Source of the DNA: Pseudoxanthomonas winnipegensis
GTDB taxonomy: Bacteria > Pseudomonadota > Gammaproteobacteria > Xanthomonadales > Xanthomonadaceae
Assembly (NCBI RefSeq): GCF_004283755.1
Contig: NZ_SHMH01000001.1
Span: 620,001-684,000 of the forward strand
Direction: 5' to 3'
DNA: 64,000 bases
The translations under genes and the position numbers were made by a program. The notes beneath the pieces were generated by a model that had not been told where the DNA came from, made no database searches, and saw nothing but the letters and a program-made list of their open reading frames with translations. Below are positions 1 through 9,472 of the stretch, piece by piece (position 1 is the first letter of the stretch; the number at the start of each line of letters is the position of its first letter).

Positions 1-2968
1 CGCGCTTGAACCATCCGGCGATACCGCCCTTGCCGCCGCCGGCCTTCGCGGCCAAGCCGTCGAACAGCTGGCCGATCACCACCTTGGCCGCGCCGTCCAG
101 CAGGCGCCCGCCGATGGAGGCGACCTTGCCGCCGATGACCACTTCATAGCGATAATGGATCTCGGTGTGGCCCGGCGACGGTTCCTTCAGGGTCACCGCG
201 CCGCTGCCGTTGCCGAAGCCCAGCGCACCGGTGGTGGTGCCCTTGAGCGTGAGCGATTCGGGCTCGTCGAGATCGTGCAGGCCGACCTTGGCCTTGTAGC
301 GGCCCTTGACCGGGCCGATGCCGAGCGTGACATCGGCGGTGAACTCGGTCGGCGAAGGCCGTTCGATGCCGTGCGCGCCGGGGATCACCGAGGCCAGCGT
401 GTCCGGATCCAGCAGCATGTTCCACACCTGCTGACGCGACGCGGCAACCCTGGCCACGCCCTCGCCGGTGAGCTTGCGTTCGCCCGGCTTGGCCGGCGGC
501 GCGGCCTTTTTGGCCAGCGGCCGCGAGGGCGGGATCTCCTCCCCGTGCAGATGCAGCGCAAGGCGCGCGGGCAGCAGCGGCAGTTCGACATCGGCGATCG
601 ACAGCGCGTCGGCCACCGCATTGGCCAGGCATACCGGCGTGGACATGCAGTTGCCCTCGCCCACGCCCTTGGCGCCCAGCGGCGTGAATGGCGACGGCGT
701 CTCGTGATGCAGGATCAGCGGCGGGACCACTTCCATCGCGGTCGGCACCAGGTAGTCGGCGAAGGTGCCGGACAGGAAGCTGCCGTCGGCGCCGTAGCTG
801 TGCTCCTCGTACAGCGCCGCGCCCAGCGCATGCGCGTAGCCGCCGTTGACCTGGCCTTCGACCATGCCCGGATGCAGGATGCGGCCGCAGTCGTGCATGG
901 TCACGTACTTGTCGATGCGCACCTGCGCGGTATCGCGGTCGATCTCCACGCCACAGAAGTCGAAGATGAAGCCGTGGCACAGCGAGCTGTTCACGCCGTC
1001 CTGCGCATCGGGCGCGGTGAGCTGCGGCGGCGTCCAGAACGCGGTCTCGCGGATCGCATGGTCCACCTCGTCCGGAAGGGTGCCCGGCGCCCAATGGCTG
1101 GATGAGGCCACGCGCGCGAAGGGCAGCGGCCTTGCATCGCTGTCCTTGTGCCGCAGCGTGCCCTCGACGAATTCGATCTGCTGCCACTCGCAGCCGAACT
1201 GGGCGGCGGCGATCCTGGCCAGCTTCTCGCGCAGGCGCATGGCGGCAATATGCGCGGCGCCAGCGACGGCGGCGGCGAAGCGGCTGGAATAGTTGCCCGA
1301 GGCGATCGACCAGGCATCGCGCGCGGTGTCCATCTCGGTCACCACGCGGATGTCGCGCGGGGTCAGGCCGAAGGCATCGGCCACCACCTGCGCGAGCACC
1401 GTGCGATGGCCCTGCCCCTGCGGCACCGAGGCCACGTGCACGCTGACCGAGCCGACCGCGTCGATCTGAATGGTCGCCGTGGCCTGCGCGCCGTTCTTCG
1501 GCCCGGCCTTGGCGCGCTGCTCGGGTGTGAGCACCGCGGTGATGTAGCCCATGTTGGACACGCTGGGCTCGACCGCGGCGGTGAAGCCGATGCCGTAGTG
1601 GCGGCCTTCGGCGCGCGCGGCATCGCGCCGTGCGATCAACTCGGCCAGGCCGCCCTCCTCGACGGCGCGGTCCACCGCGGTGCGGTAGTCGCCCGAATCC
1701 AGCAGCGCCCCGGTGGCGGTGCGATACGGGAACGCCTCGGCCGGCACCAGGTTGCGGCGGATGACCTCGAGCGGATCGAGGCCGAGTTCGATGGCGATGC
1801 GCTGCATCAGCCGTTCCAGCGCGAAGTACACCTGCGGACCGCCGAAGCCGCGATTCAGGCCGGTCGGCATCTTGTTGGTCAGCACCACGCGGTTGCGGAT
1901 GGACACGTGCGCGATCGCGTAGGCACCGGTCATGTTGCCGTGCATGCGGTACAGGGTGGCCGGCTCCGGCGCACGCAGATGCGCGCCGCAGTCCTCCAGC
2001 TGGTCCCAGGCCAGCGCGCGCACGCGGCCATCGGCGTCGACCGCCGCCGCCAGCGTCGTGTCGCGGTTGGTCGCGCAGACCGAGGCGGACAGATGCTCGA
2101 GCCGGTCCTCGACCCACTTCACCGGACACTGGGCCACGCGCGCGGCGGCGGCGATCAGCACGATGTAGGGAAAGATGCCCTGCTTGATGCCATAGCTGCC
2201 GCCGGACTCGGGCGGCGTGCGCAGGCGCAGGCGGTTGCCCGGCACCTTCAGCGCCCGCGAGATCACCGCGTGGATGCTGAAAGGGCCCTGGAAGTTGGCC
2301 AGCACGTCGTAGCCGTCGATGCCCGGGTCGTACTCGGCCAGCACGCCATAGCATTCGATCGGCGTGCAGCTGTTGCGCGGATAGCGCACCTCCACCGACA
2401 CGCGATGGGCGGCCTGCGCGAAGGCGGTCTCAGGATCGCCGTAGCGGAAAGACCGCTCGCTGGCGATATTGCCGCCCAGGCCCTCATGCAGCACCGGCGC
2501 ATCGGGTGCGATGGCCAGCTGCGGATCGACCACCGCGTCCAGCGCCCCGTACTCGACCTCGATCAGCTCCATCGCGTCTTCGGCCAGGTAGCGGTCGCGC
2601 GCCACCACGATCGCGACCGGCTCGCCGACGTAGCGCACGCGGTCGGTGGCGATGGGCCAGCATTCGATCGGCGCCTTGACGCCGACCACCAGGCTGGTGG
2701 TCAGCCGCTGGATGTCAGCCCCGGTCAGCACCGCACAGACGCCCGGCAGGGCACGCGCCTTGTCGACGTCCACGCGCAGCACGCGCGCATGGCCATGCGG
2801 CGAGCGCAGGATCGCCGCATGCTGGGTGCGCGGCGGCGTGCCGAGATCGTCGAAGTAGCGGCCGCGCCCGCTCAGCAGGGCGGCGTCTTCCACGCGCGGC
2901 AGGGAACGGCCGGTCCACTGGCCGGGCGCCAGCGTTTCGTCGTGCGAGAGGGTGTCGGCTTGCGTCAT
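1..2968 (-). CDS. Molybdenum hydroxylase large subunit (CoxL/XdhB-like) fused to CoxG domain, 3' truncated by window
   Basis: About 989 codons are present and the frame is still open at the window edge. Residues 1 to about 800 are a molybdopterin-binding xanthine dehydrogenase/CO dehydrogenase large subunit (RYFDDL near the N-terminus, then RSPHGHARV, VRYVGEPVA). The catalytic-type glutamate is in GEGN at about residue 771. The active-site loop reads LNRGFGGPQ near residue 372, so it is neither the AYxCSFR loop of true CO dehydrogenase nor AYRGAGR; an aldehyde or other heterocycle substrate is more likely than CO. From about residue 826 (LTGEGVARV) a CoxG/SRPBCC domain follows, normally a separate assembly or membrane-recruitment protein. 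The ATG overlaps the stop of the symporter gene (ATGA). The FeS and FAD subunits are not in view and would be expected beyond position 1. Family is sure, substrate is not. Confidence 0.85.
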   Translation of the reverse strand, partial: MTQADTLSHDETLAPGQWTGRSLPRVEDAALLSGRGRYFDDLGTPPRTQHAAILRSPHGHARVLRVDVDKARALPGVCAVLTGADIQRLTTSLVVGVKAPIECWPIATDRVRYVGEPVAIVVARDRYLAEDAMELIEVEYGALDAVVDPQLAIAPDAPVLHEGLGGNIASERSFRYGDPETAFAQAAHRVSVEVRYPRNSCTPIECYGVLAEYDPGIDGYDVLANFQGPFSIHAVISRALKVPGNRLRLRTPPESGGSYGIKQGIFPYIVLIAAAARVAQCPVKWVEDRLEHLSASVCATNRDTTLAAAVDADGRVRALAWDQLEDCGAHLRAPEPATLYRMHGNMTGAYAIAHVSIRNRVVLTNKMPTGLNRGFGGPQVYFALERLMQRIAIELGLDPLEVIRRNLVPAEAFPYRTATGALLDSGDYRTAVDRAVEEGGLAELIARRDAARAEGRHYGIGFTAAVEPSVSNMGYITAVLTPEQRAKAGPKNGAQATATIQIDAVGSVSVHVASVPQGQGHRTVLAQVVADAFGLTPRDIRVVTEMDTARDAWSIASGNYSSRFAAAVAGAAHIAAMRLREKLARIAAAQFGCEWQQIEFVEGTLRHKDSDARPLPFARVASSSHWAPGTLPDEVDHAIRETAFWTPPQLTAPDAQDGVNSSLCHGFIFDFCGVEIDRDTAQVRIDKYVTMHDCGRILHPGMVEGQVNGGYAHALGAALYEEHSYGADGSFLSGTFADYLVPTAMEVVPPLILHHETPSPFTPLGAKGVGEGNCMSTPVCLANAVADALSIADVELPLLPARLALHLHGEEIPPSRPLAKKAAPPAKPGERKLTGEGVARVAASRQQVWNMLLDPDTLASVIPGAHGIERPSPTEFTADVTLGIGPVKGRYKAKVGLHDLDEPESLTLKGTTTGALGFGNGSGAVTLKEPSPGHTEIHYRYEVVIGGKVASIGGRLLDGAAKVVIGQLFDGLAAKAGGGKGGIAGWFKR

Positions 2969-4368
2969 CGTGTTCCGTGTTCCAGCTTCACGCCCGCCGC
3001 CACCCGGCCCTTGCCGCGGAAGGGATGGCTAAGGGCCATGACCACCAGGGGAATCGCCAGGGCGACATAGGCGTTGTCGATGCCGAACGGATTGCCGGCC
3101 AGGTACCAGCCGATGGTCACGAACAGCGACAGCAGGATGCTGGCCAGCGCACCGCGCGGCGAACCGAAGCGCGGCGCATAGAAGGCGATCAGCAGCAGCA
3201 CGGCCAGCGTGGCGCGCAGCGACTTGGCCAGGAAGGTGACGTTGAGCACCTCGGTGGAGGCCACCGCCAGCGGGATCGGGATCAGCCCGACCACGATCGT
3301 GGCGATGCGCACGAAGCGCAGCGCGCTGACCTCATCGGCCTTGTCGCGCTGGAAGAACCGCGCGTAGAAATCCTTGTAGATCAGCGTGGCCGTGCCCATG
3401 CTCAGCGCCGAGATCGTGCCGAACAGCGACCCGGCCAGGCCCGCCACCACCAGGCCGGCCATGAAGTCGTTCATCGACGCGACCAGGGTCGGGAAGGCCT
3501 GCAGCGCATTGATGTTGGGGAACAGCAGCACGCAGCACATGCCGACGATCGCCGCGGCGATGCCGAAGGGGACGATCAGCAGGGCCGAGTAGAAGCTGGC
3601 CGCGCGCGCGCGCCGGCCGTCGGGCACGGTCGCAATCGCCTGCACCACGTACTGGGTGGCCAGCACCGCGCCGACGCCGGCCACCATCCACGCGCCGATC
3701 TGGCCCCAGCCCACGCCGGTCAGGCTGAACATGCTGGCCGGCAGCCGCGCGTGCAGCTGCTCGTAGCCGCCGACCTTGGACAGGGCATAGCCCAGCGCGA
3801 TGGCGATGCCCAGATACTTGACCATCGCGTGCAGCACGTTGGTGTAGATCACCGAGCGCATGCCGCCCAGGCTGACGTACAGCACCCCGATCACGCCGAC
3901 GATCACGATCGCCAGGGTGCGGTCGATCTTGAGCAGCCCGGCCAGCACCGCCCCGCCGCTGGTGTAGACCGAGATCGCGACGATCTGCAGGGCGAAGATC
4001 ATGATCACCGAGGTCGCAAAGCGCACCGGCTCCCCGTACGTGCGCGCCATCGCGCCGGAGATGGTGTTTTCCTGCATGTCCTTGAAGCGCCGGGCCATCA
4101 GGAAGGCGAACAGGACGAAGCCCACGCCGAGCGCGGCCAGGTTCCAGGCCGAGGAAATGCCCTGCTTGTAAGCCACCTGCGCGGTGCCTACGCTGGCGGT
4201 GGTGCCGATGAATTCGCTCATCAGCAGGAAGCCGATGAGGATCGCCGGAAAGTTGTTGCCGCCGCTGGTGAAACTGTGCGCGGTCTTGGCATAGCGTCGG
4301 GCCCAGAAACTGATCGCGGCCAGCGCCAGCATGTAGCCGCCGACGATGGCGATGAGGGTGAGGTTCAT
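2965..4368 (-). CDS. Sodium:solute symporter (SSS family)
   Basis: This 467-residue integral membrane protein has about 13 hydrophobic segments and the SSS-family layout: an N-terminal helix, then the SFTSGGNNFP and FIGTTASVGTAQ region that forms the substrate and Na+ site. It should import a small carboxylate or similar solute driven by sodium. It sits third in the minus-strand operon after an FMN hydroxyacid dehydrogenase, so a 2-hydroxy acid is a reasonable guess for the substrate. Its start codon overlaps a tiny upstream frame (ATGA) and its stop overlaps the molybdenum hydroxylase start (ATGA), so translation is coupled on both sides. The substrate cannot be read from sequence. Confidence 0.85.
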   Translation of the reverse strand: MNLTLIAIVGGYMLALAAISFWARRYAKTAHSFTSGGNNFPAILIGFLLMSEFIGTTASVGTAQVAYKQGISSAWNLAALGVGFVLFAFLMARRFKDMQENTISGAMARTYGEPVRFATSVIMIFALQIVAISVYTSGGAVLAGLLKIDRTLAIVIVGVIGVLYVSLGGMRSVIYTNVLHAMVKYLGIAIALGYALSKVGGYEQLHARLPASMFSLTGVGWGQIGAWMVAGVGAVLATQYVVQAIATVPDGRRARAASFYSALLIVPFGIAAAIVGMCCVLLFPNINALQAFPTLVASMNDFMAGLVVAGLAGSLFGTISALSMGTATLIYKDFYARFFQRDKADEVSALRFVRIATIVVGLIPIPLAVASTEVLNVTFLAKSLRATLAVLLLIAFYAPRFGSPRGALASILLSLFVTIGWYLAGNPFGIDNAYVALAIPLVVMALSHPFRGKGRVAAGVKLEHGTR

Positions 4369-4427
4369 GCGCGCACGTCCTGCCGGGTGGCCGGGCGCGG
4401 CGCGAGTTGCCGGTGCTGCTTGTTCAT
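4365..4427 (-). CDS. Possible 20-residue leader or micropeptide before the symporter
   Basis: A strong ribosome-binding sequence (GGGAGGGGCAGG) precedes an ATG opening a 20-codon frame. Its TGA stop overlaps the symporter start as ATGA. The peptide is short, basic and hydrophilic with no membrane segment, so it is unlike the known small subunits of SSS transporters. It may only couple translation across the gap between the dehydrogenase and the symporter. No homologue is recognised; the case rests on the ribosome site and the overlap. Confidence 0.35.
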   Translation of the reverse strand: MNKQHRQLAPRPATRQDVRA

Positions 4428-4497
4428 CGACCTGCCCCTCCCAGGGCGCGTGGTGACGCTGCGGATCGTGTGGATGGTGGTAAGCGAAGACATCGGA

Positions 4498-5754
4498 TCA
4501 GGAGCTGGCCGCGCGGCCTCCTGCGCGGGCTTCTTCGGGCGTGCGCACGCCGGCCTGGGCCAGCGCGATCCTGAATTCCTCCTGGAACAGCGCGGCCACA
4601 TGCGCCGCGCCGGCCGGACCGGCCGCGCCGTGACCCCACAGGAAGGCGCGGCCGGCGAGCGCGGCGTGGGCACCACAGCGCAGCGCGCGCAGCACGTCGA
4701 CGCCATGGCGCAGGCCACCATCGACCAGCACCGTGGCGTGCTGGCCGACGCGTTCGACGATCGCCGGCAAGGCCTCCAGCGCCGCCGGTGCCGCATCGAA
4801 CTGGCGCCCGCCATGGTTGGACACCAGTACGCCGTCCGCGCCGATCGACAGCGCGGTCTGCGCGTCGTCCGGATGCAACACGCCCTTGACCACCAGCGCA
4901 TGCGGCCATGCATCGCGGATGCGCACCAGCGCATCCCAGGTCATCGGCCCGGCCATCTGCTGGAACACATAGCTCGCCAGCTGCCGGGTGCTGGGCGCTT
5001 CGCCCGCATAAGGAATGAAGTTGCCGAAGCGCGGCTGGCCATGGCGCAGCAGGTCCAGCGCCCAGCGCGGTGCGCGCAGCACGTCCAGCACGGTGCGCGG
5101 GCGCGGCTTGAACGGCACCACCAGGCCGTTGCGCACATCGCCCGAACGCTTGGCGCGGACCGGCACGTCCAGCGTCACCACCAGCACCCTGGCGCCCGCA
5201 CGCGCCGCGCGCCTGGCCAGGTCGAGCGAGACGCGGTGGTCGTCCGCGGGTACCGCGTAGAGCTGGAACCAGAACACGTCCGGCGCGAGTTGGCCGATGC
5301 GCTCGATGGTTGCGTTGCCCACCGAGGAATACACATACGGCACCCGCGCCGCCTGCGCCGCCGCAGCCAGCGCCTCGTCGGCACCGGCGCGCAGCAGGCC
5401 GGCCAGTCCCATCGGCGCCACGCCCAGCGGCATGGCGTAGCGCTGCCCGAACAAACTCACGCCGGTGTCGACCTGGCGCACGTCCAGCCCGTAGCGCGGC
5501 ACGATCTGGCACGCGTCTAGCGCGGCGCGGTTGCGGCGCAGGCACACATCGTCGCCCAGGCCATTGGCGACGAAGTCGCGCGCGAAGCGCGGCGCACGCC
5601 GGCCCGCGGCGCGCTCCAGGTCGTCGATGGTGGGATAGCGACGACGCAGCGCGGCGGCCGCGCCGCTCAGGCCGCCAGTGCCCCAGCCATGTGCCGGGGC
5701 CGCATTCGCTTCGCGCACCGGGGACGACATCGCGATGGCCTGCTCAGTACTCAC
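4498..5754 (-). CDS. FMN-dependent alpha-hydroxy acid dehydrogenase/oxidase
   Basis: A 418-residue member of the lactate/mandelate/glycolate FMN family. The TIM-barrel landmarks are present: APMGLAGL early, SSVGNATIE, a core lysine in VVKGVLH, the catalytic histidine in SNHGGRQFD and the phosphate-binding stretch DGGLRHGVDVLRAL. It oxidises a 2-hydroxy acid to the 2-oxo acid. Many relatives (LldD, MdlB) are membrane associated and feed quinones. The gene overlaps the upstream ThDP enzyme by 11 bp, using GTG at 5754; an in-frame ATG at 5730 is an alternative start. Paired with a benzoylformate decarboxylase-like gene it recalls the mandelate pathway (mdlB-mdlC). The hydroxy acid substrate is not known. 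Confidence 0.86.
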   Translation of the reverse strand: MSTEQAIAMSSPVREANAAPAHGWGTGGLSGAAAALRRRYPTIDDLERAAGRRAPRFARDFVANGLGDDVCLRRNRAALDACQIVPRYGLDVRQVDTGVSLFGQRYAMPLGVAPMGLAGLLRAGADEALAAAAQAARVPYVYSSVGNATIERIGQLAPDVFWFQLYAVPADDHRVSLDLARRAARAGARVLVVTLDVPVRAKRSGDVRNGLVVPFKPRPRTVLDVLRAPRWALDLLRHGQPRFGNFIPYAGEAPSTRQLASYVFQQMAGPMTWDALVRIRDAWPHALVVKGVLHPDDAQTALSIGADGVLVSNHGGRQFDAAPAALEALPAIVERVGQHATVLVDGGLRHGVDVLRALRCGAHAALAGRAFLWGHGAAGPAGAAHVAALFQEEFRIALAQAGVRTPEEARAGGRAASS

Positions 5755-7465
5755 AGATCACGTTGACCAGCGCCTGGCGGCCGCCACGGACCGCGGCCAC
5801 CGCCTGCGCCAGGGCCGTCGGCAAATCGTCGGCGTGCTCCACGCGCAGGCCCAGGCCGCCACTGGCTTCCACGGCATGCTCGAAGCGCGGCGAAGGCGAG
5901 AGCTCGGCCAGCATGCGGTGCGCGTCGCCCGCGGCATGGCCATCGCGGTACATCGCCTTGGTCGAGTTGCGCACCGCGCCGTACAGCGCGTTGTTGAAGA
6001 TCACCGTCAGCACCGGCAGCGCATGCGCCTCGCTGACCCAGTGGCAGGCGGTGGGATTGGCGAACATGTAGGCGCCATCGCCCAGCGTGGCCACCACCAG
6101 CCTGTCCGGCGCGGCCAGCTTGGCCCCCAGCGCCGCGCCCAGGCCCCAGCCCAGGCCGCCGGCGGGGCTCAGGCCGAAATAGGTATTGGGCCGGGTCTGC
6201 GGGCACTGTGGCTGGCGCAGCGGGTACTCGTTGACGATGATCGCGTCCTCGCCCACGGCCTCGGCGATGCAGGCGCTGATCCATTCCGGCGTGATCGCGC
6301 CCGCGGGGTTCGCCGCGGCCTGCCGCCACTGCGCGCGCAGCGCGGCGGTGCGTTCGACGCAGGTCTCGGTGCGCGCCTGCACCACCTGCGGGTCGATGCC
6401 ACCGGCGTCGTGCAGGGCCTGGGTCAGGGCCTGCAGCAGGACTGCGGTGGTTCCCGACAGGGCCAGATCGGTGCGGAAGCTGCGCATCGGGTAGCGCACA
6501 TAGGCCGGGTCCTCGCCCAGATGCGCGACCCGGCAATCGGCCGGCGGCGTCTGCACCGCGGGCACCCACGGCACATCGCAGTCCAGCGCCAGGATCAGAT
6601 CGGCCTGGGCCACCAGCGGCGCCGGGTCGTAGCCGGCGAACAGCGGATGCTCGGCCGAGATGTTCTGGAAGCGCGGGTGGAACACCGCCACCGGGATGCC
6701 GAAGCGCTCGGCGAACGTGGACAGCGCGGCGAAGCCGGCCTCGGTGCGACCGGCGCTGGCGGTCACGATCAGCGGACGCTGCGCCTGGCGCAGCCAGCCG
6801 GCCAGCGTGGCGATGTCGTCCGGATCGGGCCGCGGGGCGGCCGGCGGCTTCAGCGGCTGCGGCGCGACCGCATGCGCGCCGACCGCTTCGGCCAGCACGT
6901 CGCGCGGCAGGGTCACATAGGTCGGGCCGCGCGGGGAGGTCATCGCCACCTGCAGCGCACGCTGCACGATCTCGCCGGCCTGCTCGGGCAGATGCAGTTC
7001 GTAGTCCCACTTGACCGCTTCGCGGATCATGCCGGCCTGGTCGAACATCTCCTGCGCCCAGTGGATGTAGCGCGTGCGCGTGCCGTGGCGGCCGCGTTCG
7101 GAATACGGCGAACGCCCGGCGAACAGCAGCACCGGGGTCTGGTCGCGGCTGGCATCGAGCGCGGCATTGATGGTATTGGCCGTGCCGACATTGACGTGGA
7201 CCATCACCGCCTGCGGCTGGCCGTCGATCATGTAGCTGCCGTGCGCCATGGCCACGGCGACGTTCTCGTGCGGGATGACCATCGGCCTCGGGCTGGGCGT
7301 GCCATCCAGCGCCGCACGGGCGAAGGCCTCGGCGATCGGCGGGAAGTCGGTGCCGCCGTTGGCGAAGAAATAGCGCACGCCGACCCTGGCCAGGGCCTGG
7401 ACGAACAGGTCGGCAGCACTGTCGACGCGCGACCGTGCCTCCGCTTTCGCGGTTCCGTCGGACAT
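5744..7465 (-). CDS. Thiamine diphosphate-dependent decarboxylase/lyase
   Basis: A 573-residue three-domain ThDP enzyme of the acetolactate synthase/benzoylformate decarboxylase superfamily. The activating glutamate lies in PHENVAVAMAHG at about residue 67. The ThDP/Mg2+ motif runs from GDGAYMF (about 462) to the NN pair (about 492). The start chosen is the ATG at 7465 because GGGAGG lies 5 nt before it; an upstream ATG at 7489 has no such site. It is the first gene of the operon and overlaps the hydroxyacid dehydrogenase. A 2-oxo acid made by that enzyme could be decarboxylated here to an aldehyde. Acetolactate-type carboligation remains possible, but no regulatory subunit gene is next to it. 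Confidence 0.82.
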   Translation of the reverse strand: MSDGTAKAEARSRVDSAADLFVQALARVGVRYFFANGGTDFPPIAEAFARAALDGTPSPRPMVIPHENVAVAMAHGSYMIDGQPQAVMVHVNVGTANTINAALDASRDQTPVLLFAGRSPYSERGRHGTRTRYIHWAQEMFDQAGMIREAVKWDYELHLPEQAGEIVQRALQVAMTSPRGPTYVTLPRDVLAEAVGAHAVAPQPLKPPAAPRPDPDDIATLAGWLRQAQRPLIVTASAGRTEAGFAALSTFAERFGIPVAVFHPRFQNISAEHPLFAGYDPAPLVAQADLILALDCDVPWVPAVQTPPADCRVAHLGEDPAYVRYPMRSFRTDLALSGTTAVLLQALTQALHDAGGIDPQVVQARTETCVERTAALRAQWRQAAANPAGAITPEWISACIAEAVGEDAIIVNEYPLRQPQCPQTRPNTYFGLSPAGGLGWGLGAALGAKLAAPDRLVVATLGDGAYMFANPTACHWVSEAHALPVLTVIFNNALYGAVRNSTKAMYRDGHAAGDAHRMLAELSPSPRFEHAVEASGGLGLRVEHADDLPTALAQAVAAVRGGRQALVNVICEY

Positions 7466-8058
7466 CACACCCTCCCGGTGTCGACGCACGCCTGGTGCGT
7501 CTGTGGTCGTGCCCTTGCCGGTCGCGAGCGGATCGCGGCCTGGGGCGAGTGCGACCGACTCTACAAAGCGCAGCTCGATCAGAACAAGTAATGATTAATT
7601 ATTGAATTCATCATCATGCGTGATGCCCATCCTGGGCTACCGATGCGTTGCGTGCCGTGACCGCGCGCAGGCAGGACGGGATGGGCAGAGGCGGCGCCCT
7701 TCTTGCTCTGCAGCAGGCGGCCCGCGCTGCGCCGGCTCGACCGGACGAGGATCCTTCTTCCGCAGCCACGCTGGTGCTTCCGCGCCAATCGCTGGGCTGC
7801 GTCCGCTCTGACGCGCCTTTCGAGCGCCGCTCTGCGCCACCATGCGCCGCCACGCGCCCACGGCCGAGCCGGCAACGGACGACCACTGCCGTGCAGGGGA
7901 ACGACGCCTCCGGGCTTCCTCCATCGACCCCTCGGCCGCCCAACGGGCTGCCGAACGCATGGCCGCCGAGGCCGCGCCGCCCCTGCTGGCACCACGCGTC
8001 CTTTCCCTTCGGCCCGTTACACTCCCCGCCCCCCAAATCTTCTCAAGGACTCCCGCCC
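7466..8058. other. Divergent intergenic region, 593 bp, with an AT-rich palindrome
   Basis: This stretch separates the catabolic operon (minus) from xanA (plus). No coding gene is supported: the open frames here lack ribosome sites and have atypical composition. A strikingly AT-rich patch at about 7586-7616 holds the imperfect palindrome AATGATTAATTATT (7590-7603, 12 of 14 symmetric). It is well placed to be an operator for the operon starting at 7465. No regulator gene for this operon lies in the window. Confidence 0.4.
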
Positions 8059-9405
8059 ATGGCGCTACCCGCATTCAAGGCCTACGACATCCGCGGCCGC
8101 GTGCCCGACGAGCTGGACGAGGACCTGGCCCGCCGCATCGGCGTGGCACTGGCCGACATGCTGGACGCCGGGCCGGTGGTGCTGGGCCATGACGTGCGCC
8201 TGACCAGCGCCGGGCTGCAGGACGCGCTGTCCGCGGGCCTGCGCGCGAAGGGCCGCGAGGTGATCGACATCGGCCTGTGCGGCACCGAGGAGGTCTATTT
8301 CCAGACCGACCACCTCAAGGCCGCCGGCGGCGTGATGGTCACGGCCAGCCACAACCCGATGGACTACAACGGCATGAAGCTGGTGCGCGAGCAGGCCCGC
8401 CCGATCAGTTCGGATACCGGGCTGTTCGACATCCGCGACAAGGCCGAGGCCGACACCGCGCCGGCCACCGCGCCGACCGCCAAGGAGGAACACCGCCCGG
8501 ACAAGTCGGCCTACATCCAGCACCTGCTGAGCTACATCAAGGCCGACGCGCTCAAGCCGCTCAAGGTGGTGGTGAACGCCGGCAACGGCGGCGCCGGCGC
8601 CATCGTCGACCTGCTCGCCCCGCACCTGCCGCTCGAGTTCATCCGCATCCATCACGAGCCCGACGGCCACTTCCCCAACGGCATCCCCAACCCGCTGCTG
8701 CCGGAGAACCGCGCCGCCACCGCCGATGCGGTCAAGCAGCACGGCGCCGACTTCGGCATCGCCTGGGACGGCGACTTCGACCGCTGCTTCTTCTTCGACG
8801 AGCACGGCCAGTTCATCGAGGGCTATTACCTGGTCGGCCTGCTGGCCCAGGCGATCCTGAAGAAGCAGCCCGGCGGCAAGATCGTCCACGACCCGCGCCT
8901 GACCTGGAACACGGTCGAGATGGTCGAGGCCGCTGGCGGCGTGCCGGTGCTGTGCAAGAGCGGCCACGCCTTCATCAAGGAGAAGATGCGCGCCGAGAAC
9001 GCCGTGTACGGCGGCGAGATGAGCGCCCACCACTACTTCCGCGAATTCGCCTATGCCGACTCGGGCATGATCCCCTGGCTGCTGATCGCCGAGCTGGTGT
9101 CCACCTCGGGCCGCTCGCTGGGCGACTGGGTCGCCGATCGCGTGGCCAAGTTCCCGTGCAGCGGCGAGATCAACTTCAAGGTCAGCGACGCCAAGGCCGC
9201 CGTGCAGCGCGTCATGGACCACTACGCCGACCTCAAGCCGCAGCTGGACTACACCGACGGCACCAGTGCCGACTTCGGTGACTGGCGCGTCAACATCCGC
9301 AGCTCCAACACCGAGCCGCTGCTGCGCCTGAACGTGGAAACCCGCGGCGACGCGGCGCTGCTGAAGCAGAAGACCGACGAGATTTCGGCGCTGCTGCAGG
9401 GGTGA
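8059..9405 (+). CDS. xanA: Phosphoglucomutase/phosphomannomutase XanA
   Basis: A 448-residue alpha-D-phosphohexomutase close to XanA of Xanthomonas. It interconverts hexose 6-phosphate and hexose 1-phosphate of glucose and mannose, supplying UDP-glucose, GDP-mannose and dTDP-rhamnose routes. Landmarks are AYDIRGR at the N-terminus, the phosphoserine loop TASHNP, the metal loop DGDFDRC, the sugar-binding GGEMSAHH and the C-terminal phosphate site RSSNTEPL. The ATG at 8059 has AAGGA nine bases upstream and gives the family length; longer in-frame extensions have no support. Its usual partner xanB (mannose 6-phosphate isomerase/GDP-mannose pyrophosphorylase) is not next to it. Confidence 0.95.
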   Translation: MALPAFKAYDIRGRVPDELDEDLARRIGVALADMLDAGPVVLGHDVRLTSAGLQDALSAGLRAKGREVIDIGLCGTEEVYFQTDHLKAAGGVMVTASHNPMDYNGMKLVREQARPISSDTGLFDIRDKAEADTAPATAPTAKEEHRPDKSAYIQHLLSYIKADALKPLKVVVNAGNGGAGAIVDLLAPHLPLEFIRIHHEPDGHFPNGIPNPLLPENRAATADAVKQHGADFGIAWDGDFDRCFFFDEHGQFIEGYYLVGLLAQAILKKQPGGKIVHDPRLTWNTVEMVEAAGGVPVLCKSGHAFIKEKMRAENAVYGGEMSAHHYFREFAYADSGMIPWLLIAELVSTSGRSLGDWVADRVAKFPCSGEINFKVSDAKAAVQRVMDHYADLKPQLDYTDGTSADFGDWRVNIRSSNTEPLLRLNVETRGDAALLKQKTDEISALLQG

Positions 9406-9416
9406 AAGCTCGGGAA

Positions 9417-9450
9417 TGAGAAGTGAGCGGCATACGCTGCTCACTTCTCA
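9417..9450. terminator. Perfect 12-bp stem-loop between convergent xanA and ugd
   Basis: The arms TGAGAAGTGAGC and GCTCACTTCTCA are exact reverse complements around a 10-base loop. The structure lies just after the xanA stop and before the ugd stop on the other strand, so it can fold in both convergent transcripts. There is no clear T-run, so it may block RNA decay or act with Rho rather than as a simple intrinsic terminator. Confidence 0.5.
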
Positions 9451-9472
9451 CTCTGCTGCGCCGATCGTTGCC

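Noticed and set aside
2977..5520. Very long open frame on the plus strand opposite the symporter and hydroxyacid dehydrogenase genes (similar ones at 1148-3070, 5678-7591, 48174-50876).
   Set aside because: High GC at third positions keeps antisense frames open; the translations are low-complexity Arg/Ala/His-rich and the other strand encodes clear conserved families.
7648..8058. N-terminal extension of XanA by about 137 codons.
   Set aside because: A ribosome site and the conserved family N-terminus are both at 8059.
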